Part shown: positions 19,291 through 26,183 of the stretch, piece after piece
How positions within the stretch are numbered: the stretch's first letter is position 1
How the letters are laid out: each line of letters opens with the position of its first letter
NCBI RefSeq assembly: GCF_000719515.1
Contig: NZ_JOGR01000013.1
Coordinates: forward strand, 226,993-290,992
Length of the DNA: 64,000 nucleotides
Direction of reading: 5' to 3'
Origin: Glycomyces sp. NRRL B-16210
GTDB lineage: Bacteria > Actinomycetota > Actinomycetes > Mycobacteriales > Micromonosporaceae
Notes under the pieces: model-generated
What the model was told of the DNA's origin: nothing
What the model saw: only the letters and a program-made list of their open reading frames with translations
The model's database searches: none
Translations under genes and position numbers: made by a program

Positions 19291-19755
19291 ATGAGCGATC
19301 CCGATGCCCGTACGCTGCTTGCGATCGGCGACTTCGCCGCGCGCGCCGGACTGCCCGCGCCGACGCTGCGCTACTACGAGTCGCTCAGCCTGATCCACTC
19401 GGTGCGCACCGGCGGCAACCAGCGCCGCTACCGCCGGGCCGAGCTGCGCCGGGTCGCGTTCATCCGGGCCGCGCGCTCGGTGGGCCTGTCCCTGGACGAG
19501 ATCAAGGACGCCTTGGACCGGCTGCCCGAGCGGCGCATCCCCGACCGCGCCGACTGGCAGCGGCTCTCCTCCTCGTGGCGGCAGCGACTGGAGGACCAGA
19601 TCGCCTACCTGCGCGATCTACAGGAGGATTTGGACGGCTGCGTCGGCTGCGGTTGCCTGTCCCTCGACCAGTGCTCGATCTACAACCGAGGCGACGAACT
19701 CGCCGCCGACGGCCCCGGCCCCCGCCGGGGATTCAAGACGAAGCCGGGAGGATGA
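19291..19755 (+). CDS. soxR: redox-sensing MerR-family regulator SoxR
   Basis: MerR-type activator with an oxidisable [2Fe-2S] cluster. From ATG 19291 the 154-residue product has a winged helix-turn-helix (IGDFAARAGLPAPTLRYYESLSLI), a dimerisation coiled coil, and the SoxR cluster signature CVGCGCLSLDQC with Cys117, Cys120, Cys122 and Cys128. In actinobacteria SoxR usually responds to redox-cycling antibiotics or other redox-active compounds rather than driving soxS. The adjacent near-consensus box and divergent split transketolase point to direct control of that enzyme. A longer form from ATG 19246 would run through the box and is unlikely. Confidence 0.93.
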   Translation: MSDPDARTLLAIGDFAARAGLPAPTLRYYESLSLIHSVRTGGNQRRYRRAELRRVAFIRAARSVGLSLDEIKDALDRLPERRIPDRADWQRLSSSWRQRLEDQIAYLRDLQEDLDGCVGCGCLSLDQCSIYNRGDELAADGPGPRRGFKTKPGG

Positions 19756-19977
19756 GCAGGCCCATCCATCGACCCGTTCCTGACCGCGTCGATAGAGCGA
19801 TGCCGGGCCGCCCTAGGCCGTTGCGGCCGGGCGACCGTGCGGAGGCTAAGGAGAGTTCCGAGCGTGCTCAAGCGTTTTCGGTGCTTCCCAGTGCTTCCTC
19901 GGCGGCGTTTTTCTGAGGCGTTTCCCAACGGCGCTCCCGACTGCGATCCCCAATGGCGCTTCCCGGTGACACTCATA

Positions 19978-20019
19978 GCGAGAGGGACCCGCGGCGTCCC
20001 CGCTGTGGGCCCCTCTCGC
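19978..20019 (-). terminator. hairpin terminator after the secreted-protein gene
   Basis: 13-bp stem with one mismatch (19978-19990 pairing with 20007-20019) plus an inner GCGG/CCGC pairing, 13 bases beyond the stop at 20032. The rest of the gap to soxR (19756-19977) contains several short TTCCC-containing repeats of unknown meaning. Confidence 0.75.
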
Positions 20020-20031
20020 CTCTATGGGGTT

Positions 20032-21384
20032 CTAGTTGGGGGAGTGGACCGTGCCGTCGTCCCAGTTCCGGTTCGCGCCTCTCAGGTACCAGCCGTTGCC
20101 GGAGTTGCCCGAGAAGTACTGCTCGATCGAACCGTCGAACGGCGTGGTGGAGGCGTTGCCGCCGTAGGTGTCGGTGTAGATCACGCCTTCACCCGAGGTC
20201 TGCAACGTGAAGCCGCCGGGGCGGAACTCGCGGTTCGTGCCCTTGAACGGCGAACGCGGGTCGTCCCAGTCCAACCGCTGCCCGCCGCCGGCCTGCAACG
20301 CCTCGTCGCAGTTGAAGCCGCCCAAGAGATCCGACTCGTAGCACAGGTCCAGGACCCTGCCGAGCCCGTCGGGCAGCGCCGGGTCGTGGTAGCGCTGGGA
20401 GTCGACCACATAGAAGAGCGGCGAGATGCTGAACGTCACGCCCGCCCCGCTGACCTGCGAGTTGCCGAACCAGAAGTCGTCCATGTCGGAGACGTTGAAC
20501 GGCTGCGGCTCAGGGAAGAGCGGGTCGAAGTGGGTCTCGCCGCGGCGGATGGCGTCCACACAGGCGGCGTTGGAGATCAAGCGACCCAGCGTCTGGTACT
20601 CGGAGGGCGAGTCGGCCGGGACGGCCGTGCCGACCTCGACGCGCGGGCCGCCGAAGCCCGGGCATTCCGAGGGACCGAAGCCCCCGGCAACGCCGAACGG
20701 CATCATCAAGGCCACGTTCGCCTGAACGGTCTGGCCGCCGCCCGAGCACCTGATGTTGCTGATCAGCTCGTGGATGTTGTTCTTGAACGCGTCAGGCGAG
20801 TGCGTGCCCTGGTGGATCTTGAGCAGGATGTCGCAGTTGGCGAGGACATTGCCCTGCGGCGGGAAGAACGCGCTGCCGTCGTCGCCCTCGATCACGTCCG
20901 TGTTCTGGACGAGGATCTTGTGTCCGACGTGGTCTTCGTGGCGGTGGCTGGTCTCGGCCAGGCTGTCGGCCTGCACTTGGCTGACGTAGCCGAAGGGCGG
21001 GAACCCGCTGTCCGAGAACAGCGGCGAGTTCCGGGGATCGTCGCCGTGCTCGTGGCCGAAGGAGCAGCCGCTCGGGTCCTGCGTGGGGTGCCAGGTCGGG
21101 TAGACCTTGCCGTCCGGGCCGTATTCCCAGTACCGGGCGTGGATCTCGTTCGAGCACTCGCCGGCGCGCGGCTCGTACCCCTTCGGATCGGGTTGCAGGA
21201 TCAGCTCGTAGGCCATGCTGAACTCGGCGTCGGCCGGGGGCAGCTCGGAGCCCCATGCGGGGTTCTGCTGCGCGATCGCCGAGGTCGTGGCGTTGACCGC
21301 GCCGATCGTGCCGACCACCGCCAAGGCGACGGCGACCGCTACGGCCCGGCGGACCCCGCGGGATGGTCTGAGTCTCTGGAGCAT
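20032..21384 (-). CDS. secreted protein of unknown function, His/Asp-rich
   Basis: I do not recognise a family with confidence. ATG 21384 is favoured because AGGAGGAAAG lies just upstream. The 450-residue product begins with a typical signal peptide: basic LRPSRGVRR, a hydrophobic stretch to about residue 32, then an Ala-rich cleavage region. The mature part is rich in Asp, Gly, His and aromatic residues and has at least six cysteines, suggesting disulfides. Striking motifs are GCSFGHEHGDDPR, SHRHEDHVGHK and IHQGTHSPDAF, which could bind a metal. It stands alone, with its own promoter and terminator, next to unusually AT-rich DNA. Possibly an extracellular enzyme or surface protein; no function is claimed. 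Confidence 0.75.
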   Translation of the reverse strand: MLQRLRPSRGVRRAVAVAVALAVVGTIGAVNATTSAIAQQNPAWGSELPPADAEFSMAYELILQPDPKGYEPRAGECSNEIHARYWEYGPDGKVYPTWHPTQDPSGCSFGHEHGDDPRNSPLFSDSGFPPFGYVSQVQADSLAETSHRHEDHVGHKILVQNTDVIEGDDGSAFFPPQGNVLANCDILLKIHQGTHSPDAFKNNIHELISNIRCSGGGQTVQANVALMMPFGVAGGFGPSECPGFGGPRVEVGTAVPADSPSEYQTLGRLISNAACVDAIRRGETHFDPLFPEPQPFNVSDMDDFWFGNSQVSGAGVTFSISPLFYVVDSQRYHDPALPDGLGRVLDLCYESDLLGGFNCDEALQAGGGQRLDWDDPRSPFKGTNREFRPGGFTLQTSGEGVIYTDTYGGNASTTPFDGSIEQYFSGNSGNGWYLRGANRNWDDGTVHSPN

Positions 21385-21454
21385 CTTCTTTCCTCCTGGT
21401 GGCACGCCGAATGACCGATCGGCGCTACACGGGTGAGGGAAGTAGACGCATTTA

Positions 21455-21483
21455 CAGTTATCAATGCGCGGAGCCGCAGTCAA
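21455..21483 (-). promoter_or_regulatory. candidate promoter of the secreted-protein gene
   Basis: Minus strand TTGACT (21483-21478), 17-base spacer, TAACTG (21460-21455), about 70 bases before the ATG at 21384. Confidence 0.45.
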
Positions 21484-21545
21484 TGATATTTAGGTATTTG
21501 TTGTAATTTGTTGTGAAAATAGTGGTTATTTTATGAAATATCGGA
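21484..21545. other. AT-rich island
   Basis: About 60 bases with very low GC, including repeated TTGTTG/TTTGTTG and TATTT runs, in an otherwise >70% GC window. It covers the 3' end of the response-regulator gene and the space before the secreted-protein promoter; it may serve as an UP element or silencer-binding (Lsr2-like) site, or mark an old insertion. Confidence 0.6.
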
Positions 21546-22217
21546 TAAAGACCCTGAATTCGATGACGGATCCGCGTGCACGCGACCGGATTCGTACGCC
21601 CAGATAGCGGCCTCGACGCGGTTGCGCAGACCGAGTTTCGTGAGGACGCCTGCGATATGGGTCTTGACCGTGCCGAGCGAGAGGAACAGCCGCTCGCCGA
21701 TCTCGGTGTTCGTCAGGCCCGTGGCGAGCAGCGCGAGCACCTCCTCCTCGCGGTCGGTGAGCGGACTGGTCGGCTGCCGTACCTGTCGGGCGGGGCGGGC
21801 GAACTCGCCGAGGAGGCGCATCGTGATCTGCGGCGAGATAAGGGCGTCGCCGTTTGCGGCGGCGCGCACGGCCTCGCCGATGAGGTGCGGGCCCGCGTCT
21901 TTGAGCAGGAAGCCTTTCGCTCCGGCGCGGAGCGCGCCGTGCACGTATTCGTCGAGGTCGAACGTGGTGATGACGACGACGGCGATCGGGTCGGCGATGC
22001 GCTCGCCCGCGAGGAGTGTGGTCGTCTGGATGCCGTCGAGCCCGGGCATCCGGATGTCCAGGAGCGCCACGTCGGGGCGCAGTTGCTGAGCGAGCCGGAC
22101 CGCCTCCACGCCGTCCGCAGCCTCGCCGACCACCTCGATGTCGGACTGCGTTTCGAGCAGCATTCGAAGACCCGTGCGCACGGGCTCCTGGTCATCGGCG
22201 ACGAGAACGCGGATCAT
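21531..22217 (-). CDS. NarL/FixJ-family response regulator
   Basis: Two-domain transcriptional regulator of 228 residues. The receiver domain begins IRVLVADDQEPVRTGLRMLL, with acidic pocket Asp8/Asp9, phospho-acceptor Asp54 in LLDIRMPG and Lys in GFLLKDAG. The LuxR-type helix-turn-helix is LTDREEEVLALLATGLTNTEIGERLFLSLGTVKTHIAGVLTKL. It follows a matching histidine kinase by 121 bases and is its expected partner. The C-terminal tail runs into the AT-rich island. Confidence 0.93.
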   Translation of the reverse strand: MIRVLVADDQEPVRTGLRMLLETQSDIEVVGEAADGVEAVRLAQQLRPDVALLDIRMPGLDGIQTTTLLAGERIADPIAVVVITTFDLDEYVHGALRAGAKGFLLKDAGPHLIGEAVRAAANGDALISPQITMRLLGEFARPARQVRQPTSPLTDREEEVLALLATGLTNTEIGERLFLSLGTVKTHIAGVLTKLGLRNRVEAAIWAYESGRVHADPSSNSGSLSDIS

Positions 22218-22338
22218 AAGGGGCCCTTCAGGGTGAGATGGTGGTTCGAGGGCTTCGCCGCAAGACTCGGACCGGCTCCATGGCGGCCTTGCAGGGGAAC
22301 TTGTTTTGCCCCGCGCTGACTTTGCCTAGGGCGGCCAT

Positions 22339-23478
22339 CTACGCCTCGCGCTTTTCTGCGTGGACCGGCAGCACCGCGTTCAGGGTCCAGCCTCCGGCTG
22401 GATCTGGGCCGGCCGTTACCTCTCCGCCTAGCAGTGCCACTCGTTCTGTCATTCCTTGCAGTCCATGGCCTTCGCCTGAATTCGGCTTCGCCGGGGCTCC
22501 GTCGTTGTGGACCGTTAGCCGCGCGGTGTCCGCCTCCACATCGACCGTTACCTCGATGCCGGTGGCACCCCGGGCGTGGCGGCGGGCGTTCGTGACCCCT
22601 TCCTGTGCGATCCGGAACAGGGTCGAGGCCACGATGCCTGGCAGTTCCTCCGGAGCGTTAAGGCGCACGGTCACCGGCGGTGGCCCCGGATCGGCGAGGC
22701 GGGCGAGCTCGTCCATTCCCGCCGTCGGCGCGTACTCGGCCGGAGCGCGAAGCGTGCGCACGAGCGATCGCATGTCGGACAGCACCGCCTGCGCCTCGCG
22801 CTCGATCACGCCGAGCGACTCGGCCACGCGCGCCGTATCCCGCGGGTCCGCGCTCGCCACTTGCGCGCGGATCACGATGACCGAGACATGATGGGCCACA
22901 GTGTCGTGCAGATCGCGGGCGAGCGCCTCGCGCTCGCGCGACCGCACGGTGTCGAGGAGCCGTGCCCGCGCCTCGACGCGCTCGCGCCGCAGCGCCCCGA
23001 TGAGGCACGCGCCGCCCATGAACGCGACCCCGGCGATCGTGTCCGCGAGCGGATCGCGCCCGAGCACACTGGAGAACACCAGCCCCGCCGCGACGACTAC
23101 TGCGCCAGCGATTCGGTCCCGCCCTGAGCCCCAACGGAACAGGGCATACGGCACGGTGAGGAACGCGGCCGTGGTGACCAGCGCGTTCGGGTCGAGCCCC
23201 GCCGCGGCCTGCGCGAGCGCGAACGCGGAGGTCGAGCCCGTCATGACCGCGACGCTGATCAGCGGACGCGTGCGCCGCCACAGGAGCACCGGCAGGATCG
23301 CGACCGTGACCAGCATCGTCGCCGAGGGCCACGCGAGGTCCGGCCGCACCGCTCCCTCCACGAGGGACACTGCGACCAGTGCCACGACGAGGGCGAAGTC
23401 CCGCGGCCTTGGCCCCTCCGCGCCCTCGGCGCGCGGGCGCGACCAAGCGGCGGCGAGCTTGCTGTGCATGGGTCGCAT
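22339..23478 (-). CDS. sensor histidine kinase, NarL-partner type
   Basis: Membrane histidine kinase of about 379 residues. The N-terminal half has several hydrophobic segments (about residues 30-165), with almost no extracytoplasmic sensor. The HisKA_3 dimerisation region follows, with phospho-acceptor His191 in ARDLHDTVAHH. The ATPase part has an N-box-like EGVTNARRHA and a G-box GEGHGLQGMTERVALLGG. ATG 23478 (or 23469) is the likely start, just four bases from the stop of the preceding membrane-protein gene. It probably senses a membrane state, as in the Bacillus DesK/LiaS type; no ligand can be named. Confidence 0.92.
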   Translation of the reverse strand: MRPMHSKLAAAWSRPRAEGAEGPRPRDFALVVALVAVSLVEGAVRPDLAWPSATMLVTVAILPVLLWRRTRPLISVAVMTGSTSAFALAQAAAGLDPNALVTTAAFLTVPYALFRWGSGRDRIAGAVVVAAGLVFSSVLGRDPLADTIAGVAFMGGACLIGALRRERVEARARLLDTVRSREREALARDLHDTVAHHVSVIVIRAQVASADPRDTARVAESLGVIEREAQAVLSDMRSLVRTLRAPAEYAPTAGMDELARLADPGPPPVTVRLNAPEELPGIVASTLFRIAQEGVTNARRHARGATGIEVTVDVEADTARLTVHNDGAPAKPNSGEGHGLQGMTERVALLGGEVTAGPDPAGGWTLNAVLPVHAEKREA

Positions 23479-23482
23479 CCTG

Positions 23483-24157
23483 TCACGCGGCGATCGTCGC
23501 AGGTCGGGGCCGCCGCAGCGCGGCACGCCGGCGGGCGATCACCCACTCGGCGACTACGGCGTTGATGAGCCATCCGGCGTTCAGCTGGACGGCGTGCGCG
23601 AGAGCGTCCGGTTCGCCGAACAGCACCATGGACCCGCCCGCGGTGAGCACCTGCGTGCCCGCGCCCATGGCCAGAGCGTAGGCGCGGATCATCCACGCGC
23701 CGTGAGCGACGGTGTCGCGGCGGGCGATCGCGGCGACGCCCAGGGCGAGGAACGCGAGCATGAGGGTGCCGACGATGTAGCGCGAGACCGCCACCGGGCC
23801 GTCGGCGATTGCGGGCGTGTCGTAGAACGCGGTCATCCACAGTCCGGTGAGCGCGACGGCGAGTCCGGCGGGCACGAGCAGGTAGCGCCCGGCGAAGCGG
23901 TGCCAGCGCAGGTGACGCATTCGCAGGCGCGGGAGGAACTGGAAGGCGCCGAGGATCGAGTAGGCCAGCGCGCCCGCGATGTGCACGACCACCGGCAGCG
24001 GCACCTGCATGAACCGGGCGTTCTCGGCGGTCTCGGGTGCGCCGGTGGCGATCTCGCCGATCCGGAACGCTCCGGCGAGTGAGGGAACGAGGGCGAGCAG
24101 GAGAAGTCCTGCGGCGATGAGCCATTCGCGGCGGGGCGTGCTTTTCGGAGGGTGCAT
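23483..24157 (-). CDS. DUF2306-type membrane protein
   Basis: Integral membrane protein of 224 residues with about six to seven hydrophobic spans. It resembles the DUF2306 (YozB-like) family: conserved histidines in VVHIAGALAYSILGAFQF, LRWHRFAGRYLLVPAG and DTVAHGAWMIRAYALAMGAGTQ suggest heme or metal ligands. ATG 24157 is chosen because longer frames run into a large hairpin. Four bases separate it from the kinase gene downstream, so the three genes likely form one operon, and the protein may be the object or the input of the two-component system (inference). Confidence 0.75.
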   Translation of the reverse strand: MHPPKSTPRREWLIAAGLLLLALVPSLAGAFRIGEIATGAPETAENARFMQVPLPVVVHIAGALAYSILGAFQFLPRLRMRHLRWHRFAGRYLLVPAGLAVALTGLWMTAFYDTPAIADGPVAVSRYIVGTLMLAFLALGVAAIARRDTVAHGAWMIRAYALAMGAGTQVLTAGGSMVLFGEPDALAHAVQLNAGWLINAVVAEWVIARRRAALRRPRPATIAA

Positions 24158-24301
24158 ATCGCCATCGTCGTCGCGGGAGCAGCCGGTCCGCTTCAGCCAT
24201 GTGGCCGAACCCGCCGGTGAACGAGCGGATCGGGCCTGGTGCGGTGGCTGTGTCTTGGGGCCTGGAGCCCGAAATTCGGCGCCGGAATCGGCGGCGGCGC
24301 T

Positions 24302-24350
24302 GGCGAACCCTGTGGCCCGCCGCGACACGCGGCGGGCCACAGGGTTCGCC
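24302..24350. repeat. perfect 23-bp hairpin in a divergent intergenic region
   Basis: 24302-24324 pairs perfectly with 24328-24350 around an ACA loop. A smaller hairpin (GGGCCTG at 24358-24364, CAGGCCC at 24369-24375) follows. The 369-base gap (24158-24526) is upstream of both flanking genes, so this is not an ordinary gene-end terminator; a small RNA terminator, an insulator or a mobile-repeat remnant are possibilities. Confidence 0.85.
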
Positions 24351-24474
24351 CAGCTACGGGCCTGGCCGCAGGCCCCGGTCGCGTCCGTCCTTGCGCATTG
24401 ACGGCGGCTCGTTCCTCGCCCCGCCATACCGCGTGACACCGGGACTCCATCCCATTTCACGAGCCGATTTCATT

Positions 24475-24520
24475 TTGACAGCTCATCTAGTTGTTATAGC
24501 TCATGTACATCAGATAGACT
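24475..24520 (+). promoter_or_regulatory. promoter/operator region of the GntR gene
   Basis: AT-rich stretch containing TTGACA (24475-24480), a second -35-like TTGTTA (24491-24496) set 18 bases from TAGACT (24515-24520), two direct copies of AGCTCAT (24480-24486, 24498-24504) and the palindrome ATGTACAT. The ATG at 24527 is only seven bases beyond TAGACT, so the mRNA may be leaderless. The repeats are likely autoregulatory operators for the YtrA-like product. Confidence 0.5.
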
Positions 24521-24526
24521 TCCGCC

Positions 24527-24949
24527 ATGCGACTGACGCTCGACCTCGACAGCGAGATCCCGATCTACCAGCAGATCAGGGACCAGATCGTCACGGCCAT
24601 CGCCGTCGGCGAACTCCCCGCCGACTCGCCCCTGCCCTCCACCCGCCAGCTCGGCGCCGACCTCGCCGTCAACTTCCACACCGTCAACAAGGCCTACGAC
24701 CTCCTGCGCCGCGAAGGCCTCATCCGCGTCAACCGCAAGAGCGGCGCCGTGGTCCGCCGCGACCCCGGCTCCGGCCCGCCCGAACCCGGCATCGCCGACG
24801 CCTGGCAGGAACGCCTGCGCATCCTCCTCGCCGAAGCCGTCGCCCAAGGCCTCACCACCGAAGAGGTCCTGCGGCGCTCCGGCCTCCTGCTCGACTCGTT
24901 CAACCCCCCGTCCGCCACCCCCGAAGCCGCCGAAAGGAAAGCACCGTGA
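24527..24949 (+). CDS. GntR-family regulator, YtrA subfamily
   Basis: Short (140-residue) GntR regulator: wHTH domain beginning DSEIPIYQQIRDQIVTAIAVGELPADSPLPSTRQLGADLAVNFHTVNKAYDLL, then a short C-terminal helix pair instead of a large effector domain, as in YtrA. Such proteins usually repress their own operon with an adjacent membrane protein or ABC transporter. The stop overlaps the downstream GTG (GTGA, 24946-24949), so regulator and membrane protein are translationally coupled. Confidence 0.92.
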   Translation: MRLTLDLDSEIPIYQQIRDQIVTAIAVGELPADSPLPSTRQLGADLAVNFHTVNKAYDLLRREGLIRVNRKSGAVVRRDPGSGPPEPGIADAWQERLRILLAEAVAQGLTTEEVLRRSGLLLDSFNPPSATPEAAERKAP

Positions 24950-26100
24950 ACCTCACCGCGTTCGCCCTGCTGCTCGCGACCACCGCGACGGTCACCGCCG
25001 TCTGGTGGGCGCTGCCCGCCCTCACCCGCCCGACCCTGCCGTTCGGCGTCGCCGTCCCCGCCTCCCGGGCCGGTGAAGCCGCCATCGGCCTGGCCCGACG
25101 CGCCTACACCCGCAACGTGCTCGGCCTCGGCGCCGCCGCCGTGCTCCTGTCCCTCCCGCTGGCGCTCCTCACCGACTTCAACCTCGCGGCCGCCGCCGCG
25201 ACCATCGCGCTCCTCGTCGCCGACACCGCCGCCTTCCTCCACGCGGGCAACAAGATCCGCACCGCCAAGCGCGAAGGCGACTGGTACGCCGGCACCAAGC
25301 AGGCCGTCACCGCCGACCTCACCTTCCGCACCGACCCCGTCCGCGTCCCGTGGCTCGGTCTCATCCCGGCCGTGGCGATCTTCGCCGCGACCGCGATCGT
25401 CGGCCTCCTGCACGCCCCCTCACTGCCCGACACCCTGCCGGGCATGGCCGGCCTCGACCTCGCCGGCGGCGAGCGCGTCCCGACCGGGTTCTGGACCGCC
25501 GCCAACCCCGTCATCGGCCAGGCCGCCGTCACGCTCGGGACGGCGCTCGTCCTGGTCGCGATCGTGCGCGTCCGGCCCGAACTCGACGCCGCCCGGCCCG
25601 CCGCCACCGCCCGGCGCTACCGGATCTACCTGCGCTCCCTCGCCCGCCTCGGCCTGCTCATCGTCGCCTGCGGCAACCTCACCCTCGCCGGGATCGCCTT
25701 GCGGCTGTGGGAGATCGTGCCGCCCTCGATTCCGTTCACCCTGGCGCTCTTCGCGCCGCTGCTCGTCGCCTCGGTCGCGGCCGTGGCCTTCGAAGTGCGC
25801 GTCGGCGCGGGCGGCCACCGGCTCCCGGCCCTGCCCGAGGAGGAGGACGAGGACACCGGCCTGGTGCAGCGCGACGACGACCGGCACTGGCACCTCGGCG
25901 GCTTCGTCTACATCAACCGCGACGACCCGGCCTTCTTCGTGCACCAGCGCGTCGGCGGCTCGCAGTGGACGATCAACCTCGGCCACCCCGCGGGCAAGGC
26001 CACCGGCGTCCTCATCGCCGCGGTCGTCGTGGCACTCATGGCGATCGCGGCCCTCGGCGCCTTCGGCGTCATCGACGTGCCCCGCAAGAACGGCTTCTGA
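24946..26100 (+). CDS. DUF1648/DUF5808-type membrane protein
   Basis: Polytopic membrane protein of 384 residues. The N-terminal segment has the DUF1648-like TRPTLPFGVAVP signature; several more hydrophobic segments follow. After a cytoplasmic loop, the C-terminal soluble stretch HWHLGGFVYINRDDPAFFVHQR...WTINLGHP resembles DUF5808. It ends with one more membrane span and a basic tail. YtrA-type regulators are often paired with such proteins, which are thought to help with cell-envelope stress; the function is unproven. GTG 24946 overlaps the regulator stop. Confidence 0.82.
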   Translation: MNLTAFALLLATTATVTAVWWALPALTRPTLPFGVAVPASRAGEAAIGLARRAYTRNVLGLGAAAVLLSLPLALLTDFNLAAAAATIALLVADTAAFLHAGNKIRTAKREGDWYAGTKQAVTADLTFRTDPVRVPWLGLIPAVAIFAATAIVGLLHAPSLPDTLPGMAGLDLAGGERVPTGFWTAANPVIGQAAVTLGTALVLVAIVRVRPELDAARPAATARRYRIYLRSLARLGLLIVACGNLTLAGIALRLWEIVPPSIPFTLALFAPLLVASVAAVAFEVRVGAGGHRLPALPEEEDEDTGLVQRDDDRHWHLGGFVYINRDDPAFFVHQRVGGSQWTINLGHPAGKATGVLIAAVVVALMAIAALGAFGVIDVPRKNGF

Positions 26101-26155
26101 TCGACACGTTCGCGCTGGCCAGTGGCCCGCAGTGACGCCTCGGCGGCGGCGCGCT

Positions 26156-26176
26156 GTCGCAGCCGGGGCCTACTGT
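26156..26176 (+). promoter_or_regulatory. GTCGCA-N7-CCTA element before DUF4132 gene 1
   Basis: GTCGCA (26156-26161), seven bases, then CCTACTGT. The -10-like TACTGT (26171-26176) ends seven bases before the GTG at 26184, so transcription could start at the initiation codon. Related elements precede the other four DUF4132 genes. Confidence 0.55.
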
Positions 26177-26183
26177 TGCGGAC

